Below, in pieces: positions 30,199 to 35,741 of a DNA stretch of 35,759 nt. The stretch spans positions 1 through 35,759 of IMG/VR virus record IMGVR_UViG_3300044535_000639. One strand, given 5' to 3'. Source of the DNA: a virus. The translations under genes and the position numbers were made by a program. How positions within the stretch are numbered: position 1 is the stretch's first letter; each line of letters opens with the position of its first letter. Below the pieces are notes generated by a model that saw only the letters and a list, made by a program, of their open reading frames with translations, did no database searches and was not told the DNA's origin.

Positions 30199-30951
30199 GT
30201 GGAACACAGCCAGCCTCGTTTAACAAAAAGAGAAAAAAGAATCGCCAGACAGAATGGTGATATCCAAGATGGACTAACATTCAAGACTCAAAACTTTAAT
30301 CTAAAGAACGTCAATCCACTTACTGAAAATCAACAAATTGCCTTTGATGCGTTTGATGATGGGAAACATTTGATGTTGCATGGTATGGCTGGTACCGGCA
30401 AAACATTCCTTGCATTGTATAAATCTATTGAGGCTTTGATGTCAAATAGAGGTGTACAAAATAAGATTTATGTAGTAAGATCGGTAGTACCAACACGTGA
30501 TATGGGCTTCCTTCCGGGCAACCAGAAAGAAAAGATGAAGGTCTACGAGGCACCTTATTATGCTATCTGTACCGAACTGTTTGATCGGTCTGATGCGTAT
30601 GAGATCCTCAAACAGAAGAATGCGATTGAGTTTATCTCGACGTCGTTTATTCGTGGCATCACCATGAATAACTGTTATGTGATTGTGGATGAGGTCAACA
30701 ACATGACCTTCCACGAACTCGATTCGGTTATTACACGTATTGGTAAAGGTTGTAGAGTATTATTCTGTGGTGACTTCCGCCAGTCAGATCTTACGAAGGA
30801 CCAAGAACGCAACGGGCTGAAAGACTTCATGAGAGTCTTAGGCCGGTTGAATGATTTTGTACATGTTGACTTCCTCGAACAGGATATTGTTCGCTCGAAG
30901 CTAGTGAAGGAATATATAATTGCTCGTCAAAAACTCGGTCTCCAACCCTAA
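30199..30951 (+). CDS. phoH: PhoH-family ATPase, 250 aa
   Basis: It starts at GTG 30199. The Walker A loop GMAGTGKT lies at residues 62-69, and Walker B (CYVIVDEVNN) at about 157-166, with CGDFRQSDL forming the sensor region. PhoH proteins are ATPases possibly acting in RNA or phosphate-stress metabolism, and are very common in T4-like and marine phages. The N-terminus is basic (RLTKREKRIARQNG). It overlaps the exonuclease gene by 32 bases. Confidence 0.92.
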   Translation: MEHSQPRLTKREKRIARQNGDIQDGLTFKTQNFNLKNVNPLTENQQIAFDAFDDGKHLMLHGMAGTGKTFLALYKSIEALMSNRGVQNKIYVVRSVVPTRDMGFLPGNQKEKMKVYEAPYYAICTELFDRSDAYEILKQKNAIEFISTSFIRGITMNNCYVIVDEVNNMTFHELDSVITRIGKGCRVLFCGDFRQSDLTKDQERNGLKDFMRVLGRLNDFVHVDFLEQDIVRSKLVKEYIIARQKLGLQP

Positions 30952-31603
30952 AGAATTCACTTGGTATCAGGATGAATTCGATCACTTCCCACGGGAGGAG
31001 ATCAACGGTATCCGTCACTATGTAACTCCTAATGGAAGCTATCCATCAGTCACGACTGTCCTCGGCAAGATGCTGGATAAGTCCGGTCTTGATGAGTGGC
31101 GTGCACGGGTAGGTGATGAAGAAGCTGATCGAGTTAGTCGGTTGGCTGCTACACGAGGTACTAACGTCCACAACATGTGCGAAAGCTATGTTCGTGGTGA
31201 GGATGTGGACCTTAGTATGCCTTTCAATGCTTACATGTTCAATCAGATCAAAAAAGTCTTGGATGAACATGTTGATGACATCGTAGGGTGTGAGTTGACA
31301 TTGGTATCCGATGAACTTAAGATTGCTGGATCTTGTGACTTGATTGCATTGTATGATGGTGTACTATCGATCATTGACTACAAGACATCGTCTAAGAACA
31401 AGATGAAGGAATGGATTGAATCCTACTTCCTACAGACGGTTCTCTACTCGTACATGTTATGGGAGATGACTGGCATGATGGCCAAACAGTGTGTCGTCAT
31501 TATAGCCGTTGAGGAGGAAACACATCCTCAGGTCTTTATCGTCAAGCCTCGAGAGTACCTTGGGAAAGCAGCGGCTCTTTGTCGAGCCTATCATGACCAA
31601 TAA
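30920..31603 (+). CDS. RecB-like PD-(D/E)XK exonuclease, 227 aa, TTG start
   Basis: TTG at 30920 has GAAGGA eight bases upstream and no better start exists. The motif set is clear: His84 (NVHNMCE), Glu125 (CEL), Asp140 (GSCDLIA) and Asp153/Lys155 (IIDYKTS), the order of RecB/Cas4-type nucleases. In T4-like phages such proteins are annotated as exonucleases, acting on double-stranded DNA ends in recombination or host-DNA degradation. It ends just before the UUCG terminator. Confidence 0.85.
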   Translation: MLVKNSVSNPKEFTWYQDEFDHFPREEINGIRHYVTPNGSYPSVTTVLGKMLDKSGLDEWRARVGDEEADRVSRLAATRGTNVHNMCESYVRGEDVDLSMPFNAYMFNQIKKVLDEHVDDIVGCELTLVSDELKIAGSCDLIALYDGVLSIIDYKTSSKNKMKEWIESYFLQTVLYSYMLWEMTGMMAKQCVVIIAVEEETHPQVFIVKPREYLGKAAALCRAYHDQ

Positions 31604-31604
31604 G

Positions 31605-31632
31605 AAAATGCGGCTTCGGTCGCATTTTTTTT
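31605..31632 (+). terminator. Intrinsic terminator with UUCG tetraloop
   Basis: A ten-pair stem, AAAATGCGGC paired with GTCGCATTTT (one G-U pair), closes a c(UUCG)g tetraloop at 31615-31618, with T-rich DNA to 31632. It directly follows the exonuclease gene, and a fresh promoter starts 10 bases downstream. Confidence 0.92.
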
Positions 31633-31642
31633 CACTTTTTGA

Positions 31643-31671
31643 TGTACATTATTTTAAAAACAAAGTATACT
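31643..31671 (+). promoter_or_regulatory. Promoter, TGTACA / 17 / TATACT
   Basis: GATGTACATTA with TGTACA at 31643-31648, 17 bases, then TATACT at 31666-31671. It follows the terminator and precedes the TTG start at 31698; the leader carries AATAAGCTAAGGAG, also seen before the gene at 32993. Confidence 0.75.
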
Positions 31672-31697
31672 GGGATAATAAGCTAAGGAGAAAAACA

Positions 31698-31883
31698 TTG
31701 ACTAACACCATCACCTTCGATTTCGATTATAACCACAACATTTTCGAAACACTCGTACCTTACTATCCACACATTACCAACATTAACTATAACTCCGATA
31801 CCCCATCCGGAAATCCCGAAATTACCATCACCTTCACCACTCCCGAAACCCTCGACCAATTTAAAACCGAAAACTACCTCTAA
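31698..31883 (+). CDS. Small G-poor, C-rich coding gene, 61 aa, TTG start
   Basis: CTAAGGAG at 31683-31690 lies seven bases ahead of TTG 31698, the only start in this frame downstream of the promoter. The coding strand is extremely poor in G: by my count 12 of 186 bases, almost all inside CG pairs, while C is about one third. The protein, MTNTITFDFDYNHNIFETLV with TPSGNPEITITFTTPETLD, is beta-like, Thr/Asn-rich and almost lacking Lys and Arg. Base composition is unlike all neighbours and suggests an outside origin or strand-specific constraint. Function unknown. Confidence 0.7.
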   Translation: MTNTITFDFDYNHNIFETLVPYYPHITNINYNSDTPSGNPEITITFTTPETLDQFKTENYL

Positions 31884-31903
31884 TAAAAACTAGGAAATAT
31901 ATT

Positions 31904-32098
31904 ATGACTAATGACCAATTTGACGAACTCTTTGAAACCCACGATGACATGTACGAAAAGTATATGGAGTATATCATGGAAAATACAAATATGGATTGGC
32001 CTATCTGTAACGGCGATGACGTTATCGAAGCTGCTGAAGCTGGATTTCTTTACGAAGACTTCCGTGATGAATGGATTGAAAATAACTGTGTACATTAA
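31904..32098 (+). CDS. Very acidic small protein, 64 aa
   Basis: A TAGGAAATATATT leader precedes ATG 31904. Nineteen of 64 residues are Asp or Glu against one Lys and one Arg (for example EDFRDEWIENN), so the net charge is about -17. Such proteins in early phage regions include DNA mimics that block host or restriction enzymes (T7 Ocr, ArdA). Nothing in the sequence proves this. The last codons overlap the next promoter. Confidence 0.75.
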   Translation: MTNDQFDELFETHDDMYEKYMEYIMENTNMDWPICNGDDVIEAAEAGFLYEDFRDEWIENNCVH

Positions 32099-32116
32099 TT
32101 CAAAATAGTGTATAAT
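32089..32116 (+). promoter_or_regulatory. Promoter, TGTACA / 16 / TATAAT
   Basis: AAAATAACTGTGTACATTAA with TGTACA at 32089-32094, 16 bases, then a perfect TATAAT at 32111-32116. It overlaps the final codons of the preceding gene and drives the gene at 32153. Confidence 0.75.
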
Positions 32117-32152
32117 GGTAATACCAATAGTGAATAGGATTATAATACAACA

Positions 32153-32335
32153 ATGAATATCTTTAGATACAAACTACGTTACTCCCGCATGACAACCTGG
32201 GTCATTGCAAAGGATGACGGATCTGTATGGGGTACGTATCGCAGCCTTAAATCTGCCAAGTTCGATGCTAACTGGCACAATGTCAAGGCAACCCGTCGTA
32301 TCGATATGGACTTTAAAACTGATATAACGTTTTAA
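32153..32335 (+). CDS. Small basic protein, 60 aa
   Basis: First gene after the promoter at 32089. The peptide MNIFRYKLRYSRMTTWVIAK, then a turn and SLKSAKFDANWHNVKATRRI, mixes beta and helical stretches, with a basic N-terminus. Early-type position and no motif. Function unknown. Confidence 0.65.
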   Translation: MNIFRYKLRYSRMTTWVIAKDDGSVWGTYRSLKSAKFDANWHNVKATRRIDMDFKTDITF

Positions 32336-32350
32336 TTCAAAGGAAAGCAA

Positions 32351-32419
32351 ATGATTCGTTGTATTATTAACCGAATTATTAACCGTTTGTTTAAAGATGA
32401 TAAGGACTGGAATCAATGA
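32351..32419 (+). CDS. Possible 22-residue micro-peptide
   Basis: AAGGAAAG precedes ATG 32351; the frame MIRCIINRIINRLFKDDKDW ends at TGA 32417-32419 and overlaps the next ATG (32416) by ATGA. The peptide is amphipathic with Arg spaced along a hydrophobic helix. It could be a real micro-peptide or just a leader that couples translation to the next gene. Confidence 0.4.
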   Translation: MIRCIINRIINRLFKDDKDWNQ

Positions 32420-32592
32420 ACGATTGGTACTTCCCTCATGATGTGCACGAAGCTGCTCACATGAATTACATCAAGAAGACTGGTGTGAGTCCAGAGGAAC
32501 TGCGAGAATATTGTCTTGCCCATATCGAGTTCTTCTTTGATGTTTCCTTTGCCTACGTAGAGAAACTACCTCCTCCACGAATGAAAAAATAA
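32416..32592 (+). CDS. Hypothetical small protein, 58 aa
   Basis: Start at ATG 32416 within the micro-peptide stop (ATGA). The sequence MNDWYFPHDVHEAAHMNYIK, then GVSPEELREY and a C-terminal LPPPRMKK, is helical in the middle with an aromatic start. No catalytic motif known to me. Early-gene neighbourhood. Confidence 0.6.
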   Translation: MNDWYFPHDVHEAAHMNYIKKTGVSPEELREYCLAHIEFFFDVSFAYVEKLPPPRMKK

Positions 32593-32615
32593 TTGCATAA
32601 TTTTGAAAATAACTG

Positions 32616-32644
32616 TGTACATTATTTCGAAAACATCGTACTGT
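32616..32644 (+). promoter_or_regulatory. Promoter, TGTACA / 17 / TACTGT
   Basis: AAAATAACTGTGTACATTAT with TGTACA at 32616-32621, 17 bases, and TACTGT at 32639-32644. The -10 is weaker but the upstream block is a full match. Leads to the small gene at 32669. Confidence 0.65.
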
Positions 32645-32668
32645 GAATAATAACGAATGGAGATTGTC

Positions 32669-32770
32669 ATGGAAATTTTTGAACTTGATGAGACCTTCTG
32701 GGAAGGTTATGAAGAATGGCTTGATGAGCAAGCCGCCCGTAATGCTTATGAACGTATGTTGGAGATATAA
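32669..32770 (+). CDS. Acidic micro-protein, 33 aa
   Basis: GGAG at 32659-32662 precedes ATG 32669. The peptide MEIFELDETFWEGYEEWLDE has many Asp/Glu and aromatic residues in a helix-like pattern. Like the protein at 31904 it is strongly acidic. Function unknown; a promoter and ribosome site support that it is expressed. Confidence 0.6.
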   Translation: MEIFELDETFWEGYEEWLDEQAARNAYERMLEI

Positions 32771-32771
32771 T

Positions 32772-32924
32772 ATGAACTATGTTATGATGTTTGTTGGCCT
32801 GATTACAGTGGCTATTATTCCTGAGTCTGCTGGCTGGTTACAGTTTGTACTTCAAGGCCTTTTCGGCCTGGCTGTGTTTGTTGCTGGTTCAATTAATTTG
32901 ATATCCGCTGAAAATAATGCATAA
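32772..32924 (+). CDS. Small membrane protein, 50 aa
   Basis: ATG 32772 is one base after the previous stop. Two hydrophobic segments, MMFVGLITVAII and WLQFVLQGLFGLAVFVAGS, are separated by PESAG. It looks like a two-span inner-membrane peptide. Ribosome site GGAGAT. Function unknown. Confidence 0.65.
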   Translation: MNYVMMFVGLITVAIIPESAGWLQFVLQGLFGLAVFVAGSINLISAENNA

Positions 32925-32939
32925 TTTCGAAAATAGTTG

Positions 32940-32968
32940 TGTACAAATTATCAAAACTTTGGTAGTAT
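32940..32968 (+). promoter_or_regulatory. Promoter, TGTACA / 17 / TAGTAT
   Basis: AAAATAGTTGTGTACAAATTA with TGTACA at 32940-32945, 17 bases, and TAGTAT at 32963-32968. The leader AATAAGCTAAGGAG (32973-32986) matches that of the 31643 promoter exactly over 14 bases. Confidence 0.75.
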
Positions 32969-32992
32969 GAATAATAAGCTAAGGAGATTGTT

Positions 32993-33157
32993 ATGAACAT
33001 TTACACACGTGAGATTGCTAAGATTCTTGAAATTAGCCTTGACGATGCACTTCGTATCCAAGACGAAATGGAATGCAACGGTTTTGATTTCAGCGAAGCA
33101 ACAACTAATCAGTTTATGCGTGAAATCAAGTATCAACGTACAGCTTTGTCTATCTAA
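32993..33157 (+). CDS. Small protein with helix-turn-helix-like start, 54 aa
   Basis: GGAG precedes ATG 32993. The peptide MNIYTREIAKILEISLDDAL has a helix pattern (TREIAKILEIS) resembling a DNA-binding helix-turn-helix start, but too short to be sure. The rest is mixed and ends KYQRTALSI. Early-type small gene. Function unknown. Confidence 0.6.
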   Translation: MNIYTREIAKILEISLDDALRIQDEMECNGFDFSEATTNQFMREIKYQRTALSI

Positions 33158-33184
33158 TCTAATTTGAACTGAAGGAAATATATT

Positions 33185-34132
33185 ATGGCACATATGATTG
33201 AAATGATTGACGGTCAAGCTTCGATGGCTTGGGCAGGCGACCTTCCTTGGCACGGTCTTGGCACGAAGGTCTCGAATGACCTGACTCCTGACCAGATGCT
33301 TAAGGCTGCAAACCTTGACTGGAAGGTAAATCCGATTGCTGCTTTTGCCAATATTGGTGGCAAGCAAACTGACATTGGTCGTTCGGCTCTGGTCCGTGAC
33401 CGTGACAACCGCGTCCTTGACATCATTACAAACGACTGGGTACCTAATCAGAACTCAGATGCTTTCGAGTTCTTCAACGACTTCGTTGCAGCCGGTGAAA
33501 TGGAGATGCATACCGCTGGTTCGCTCCGTGATGGTCAGATTGTCTGGGCATTGGCTAAGATCAAGGACTCGTTCGAGTTGTTCAAGGGTGACCAAGTTGA
33601 TTCTTACCTGCTCTTCACAAACCCGCATAAGTATGGCTCGTCGATTGACGTTCGCTTTACACCGATTCGTGTGGTCTGCAACAACACTCTGACTCTGTCG
33701 CTTTCGCAGAACTCCAGTCAGGTTGTCAAGGTTTCGCACCGTAACGAATTCAATGGTGATGCCGTCAAGGAAACGCTTGGCATCGCCAAAGAAAAGCTTC
33801 AGTCCTACAAAGAAATGGCTGCATATCTCGGTTCGAAGCGTTACAACGACGAGACTGTTGTTGACTACTTCAAGCGTGTCTTCCCTGTCACCGGTGCCAA
33901 GAAAGAAATCAGCAAGAACGCTGAGATCGCTCTCAACATCATCGACCAACAGCCTGGTGCAGAGTATGCCGAAGGTACATGGTGGCAGGCGTTCAACGCC
34001 GTGACCTTCATGACTGACCACGTCATCGGTCGTTCAAACGATAACCGCTTGCAGTCTGCCTGGTACGGTTACAACAAAGGTCTCAAGACTCGTGCCCTTG
34101 AGTCTGCAGTCGAGTTTGCAGACGCAGCATGA
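33185..34132 (+). CDS. DUF932 family (phage/plasmid-like) protein, 315 aa
   Basis: AAGGAAATAT ribosome site. The start is typical of DUF932/TIGR03299 proteins: SMAWAGDLPWHGLGTKVSND, LTPDQMLKAANLDWKV, and later NDWVPNQNSDAFEFFNDFV and RVVCNNTLTLSLSQ. These occur widely in phages and plasmids and have no confirmed activity. The protein lies after the small early genes and overlaps a small membrane gene by ATGA. The codon use is rich in the G/C-ending set, suggesting high expression. Confidence 0.9.
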   Translation: MAHMIEMIDGQASMAWAGDLPWHGLGTKVSNDLTPDQMLKAANLDWKVNPIAAFANIGGKQTDIGRSALVRDRDNRVLDIITNDWVPNQNSDAFEFFNDFVAAGEMEMHTAGSLRDGQIVWALAKIKDSFELFKGDQVDSYLLFTNPHKYGSSIDVRFTPIRVVCNNTLTLSLSQNSSQVVKVSHRNEFNGDAVKETLGIAKEKLQSYKEMAAYLGSKRYNDETVVDYFKRVFPVTGAKKEISKNAEIALNIIDQQPGAEYAEGTWWQAFNAVTFMTDHVIGRSNDNRLQSAWYGYNKGLKTRALESAVEFADAA

Positions 34133-34371
34133 TTGTAACTTACCTGCCATGGCTAATGTCATGCCTTACCATTTGGATGACGTTGCTGGCAGGTAACAAT
34201 CATCCACGTGCGTGGGCAGTCGGTCTCGCTAATCAGTTCCTATGGGTGACATGGATTATTGCCAGTCAAACATGGGGCCTGATTCCGATGAGTATCGCTC
34301 TTGCGATTGTATATGCTCGGAATCACTTTAAATGGAATGCAAAGAAGGAAGAATCTACCGATAATAAATAA
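34129..34371 (+). CDS. Small membrane protein, 80 aa
   Basis: ATGA overlap with DUF932. Three hydrophobic stretches (YLPWLMSCLTIWMTLLAG, GLANQFLWVTWIIASQ, GLIPMSIALAIVYA) with short loops, then a charged tail (WNAKKEESTDN). It resembles small phage membrane proteins of unknown role. A few relatives are related to vitamin transporters by fold, but this is speculative. Confidence 0.7.
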   Translation: MIVTYLPWLMSCLTIWMTLLAGNNHPRAWAVGLANQFLWVTWIIASQTWGLIPMSIALAIVYARNHFKWNAKKEESTDNK

Positions 34372-34375
34372 GTGA

Positions 34376-34561
34376 ATGGTAGAAGAAAACGGTACTTACT
34401 TTGTAGGAATGGCATTGGAAACCGGGGAAGATGAAGAGATCATCTTCCCGTTAAGATTCCATACAAAGAATTATAATGAAGCTCTCAGACTGACTCGGTG
34501 TATCACTTCAGGCGATCCAAGAAAACGCGTCATGTTTGCGGATATAGACGAAAGGTTCTAA
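34376..34561 (+). CDS. Hypothetical small protein, 61 aa
   Basis: ATG 34376 comes four bases after the previous stop. Peptide starts MVEENGTYFVGMALETGEDE, has IIFPLRFHTKNYNEALRLTR and a beta-like end (KRVMFADID). Mixed alpha/beta with no motif. Precedes two exported proteins. Function unknown. Confidence 0.6.
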   Translation: MVEENGTYFVGMALETGEDEEIIFPLRFHTKNYNEALRLTRCITSGDPRKRVMFADIDERF

Positions 34562-34562
34562 C

Positions 34563-34886
34563 ATGAAGAAGTTTCTTGCATCTTTAATTATTGGTAGTAT
34601 GTTAATCTCTACACCATCTCTTGCACGTGACCGTGATCGCCATGAACGCAAAGAGTGGCGAGAGCGCAAAGAACACAGAGGTGGTTGTGGATGGCTTTGT
34701 GGTGCTATCATCGGCGGTGTCGTAGTCGGCGTTCTTAGTTCAAAAAATCGTGAACAAGAACCTGAGGATGACAATCGCTACTATCCACCCGAGTATAGAT
34801 ATGATAAGCGTTATTGTGTTCGCGAACAGATTACCGAATGGCGTCGAGGCGAACGCTACGTTTATTGGGAAACCCGTTGTAACTAA
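34563..34886 (+). CDS. Exported protein with glycine-rich hydrophobic segment, 107 aa
   Basis: The first 22 residues (MKKFLASLIIGSMLISTPSL then AR) are a Sec-type signal peptide cut after SLA. A strongly Arg/Glu/His-charged stretch follows (RDRHERKEWRERKEHRGG), then a glycine-rich hydrophobic stretch CGAIIGGVVVGVL that could insert in a membrane. The C-terminus has two cysteines (RYCVREQ and ETRCN) and aromatic residues. Exported to the periplasm or outer surface. Neighbour of the exported nuclease, with a shared promoter region. Role unknown. Confidence 0.75.
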   Translation: MKKFLASLIIGSMLISTPSLARDRDRHERKEWRERKEHRGGCGWLCGAIIGGVVVGVLSSKNREQEPEDDNRYYPPEYRYDKRYCVREQITEWRRGERYVYWETRCN

Positions 34887-34895
34887 GGAAAATAC

Positions 34896-35330
34896 ATGAA
34901 GAAGTTTATTGCTCTAGCGCTCTTGGCGCTATCCACTCCTGCAATCGCACAAAAGACACCTGTAGGTGTTACGTATGATACAACCATTGTACGTGCAGTT
35001 GATGGTGATACAATCATAATCACTGCTCCATATCTGCCAGCTCCTCTAAAGCCTGAACTCGGTGTTAGAATCTTTGGGGTCGATACGCCTGAAAAGAGCT
35101 TCCGTGCTAAGTGCGCAAGTGAAAAAGCTCGAGGCGAACAAGCTTCTGTCTTTGTAAAAGATTTGATTGCTGGTACAAAGAAACATCAGGTTGTTCTGTA
35201 TGATTGGGACAAGTTTGGTGGCCGTGTTCTTGGAGATATTCTTTTTGATGGCATGAGCCTTCGTGAACTGCTAATCAAGAACGGCTTTGCTCGTGCATAC
35301 TACGGCGATGCTAAACAGTCTTGGTGCTAA
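34896..35330 (+). CDS. Exported staphylococcal-nuclease-like protein, 144 aa
   Basis: Signal peptide MKKFIALALLALSTPAIA is cut after AIA. The mature part follows the SNase/TNase fold: AVDGDTI (Asp36, Asp38), VRIFGVDTPE (Arg58, Asp63, Glu66) and GGRVLGDIL (Arg110). The spacing Arg to Asp of 5 and Asp to Glu of 3 equals that of S. aureus nuclease (R35, D40, E43; R87). These enzymes cut DNA and RNA using calcium. Two cysteines (KCAS, SWC at the end) could form a disulphide after export. A phage-encoded secreted nuclease is uncommon. Confidence 0.85.
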   Translation: MKKFIALALLALSTPAIAQKTPVGVTYDTTIVRAVDGDTIIITAPYLPAPLKPELGVRIFGVDTPEKSFRAKCASEKARGEQASVFVKDLIAGTKKHQVVLYDWDKFGGRVLGDILFDGMSLRELLIKNGFARAYYGDAKQSWC

Positions 35331-35638
35331 TGTCTGCATCACTAGAATCTTTCTTTGATGATAGTACCATCTATGTGCCGTCTTTGGTAGAGAAGATCCG
35401 CCAGAGACGGCATCAGATGTTAGTTCATTCTTATCTTTACTATAGTATGGATGAGAGTGTTGTGAGTGATGGCAAATGGCAACAGTGGGCTGACGAGCTT
35501 GTAGAGCTACAGAAACAAGAGAAGGTCATAGGATTCTATGACGAGGTCTTTGCAGAATGGGATGGGTCTACAGGCATGCACCTTCCCCACGATCAATGGA
35601 TCGTAGACCGGGCTAAATGGCTAATTAAAGTAAAATAG
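35330..35638 (+). CDS. LigA-related small protein (N-terminal ligase domain Ia-like), 102 aa
   Basis: ATG 35330 overlaps the previous stop (TAATG). The middle IRQRRHQMLVHSYLYYSMDE, then VSDGKWQQWADELVELQKQE, resembles the N-terminal domain Ia of NAD-dependent DNA ligase (the YYxLDxPxISDxEYDxLxxEL pattern). The rest of the ligase is absent. I recall proteins of this kind in T4-like phages labelled DNA ligase LigA-related. A stand-alone NMN-binding or regulatory piece is possible. Ends at TAG inside the next promoter. Confidence 0.75.
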   Translation: MSASLESFFDDSTIYVPSLVEKIRQRRHQMLVHSYLYYSMDESVVSDGKWQQWADELVELQKQEKVIGFYDEVFAEWDGSTGMHLPHDQWIVDRAKWLIKVK

Positions 35639-35641
35639 TTG

Positions 35642-35670
35642 TGTACAATTAAAGAAAAACATTGTATATA
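35642..35670 (+). promoter_or_regulatory. Promoter, TGTACA / 17 / TATATA
   Basis: AAAATAGTTGTGTACAATTAA with TGTACA at 35642-35647, 17 bases, then TATATA at 35665-35670. A full family member. The first transcribed base is near 35677, immediately before a hairpin and the tRNA-like 3' end. Confidence 0.7.
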
Positions 35671-35676
35671 TAGTAT

Positions 35677-35741
35677 ATCAGTTGTTGACAATCAACAATA
35701 AAGGCGGAAAGACCGGGGTTCGACTCCCCGCACCTCCACCA
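35677..35741 (+). ncRNA. tRNA-like 3' half: T-arm, acceptor 3' strand and CCA (tmRNA acceptor piece or tRNA remnant)
   Basis: CGGGG-TTCGACT-CCCCG (35714-35730) is a perfect five-pair T-stem with a canonical T-loop, followed by CACCTCC, discriminator A and encoded CCA ending at 35741. The matching 5' acceptor strand (GGAGGTG or GGGGGTG) is not found in the preceding 80 bases, so a complete tRNA does not fit. Upstream lies a perfect seven-pair hairpin, TTGTTGA-CAA-TCAACAA (35682-35698). A promoter sits just before. A permuted two-piece tmRNA would place this piece first, with the 5' half downstream of the window. A tRNA remnant or a recombination scar remains possible. Confidence 0.45.

Noticed and set aside
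31509-31697. Extending the G-poor gene upstream to the ATG at 31509
   Set aside because: It would run through the exonuclease gene, the terminator and the promoter. The TTG at 31698 has an ideal ribosome site.
35660-35741. A complete canonical tRNA gene at the right edge
   Set aside because: T-arm and CCA are perfect, but no D-arm, anticodon arm or 5' acceptor strand complementary to CACCTCC occurs in the preceding 80 bases.
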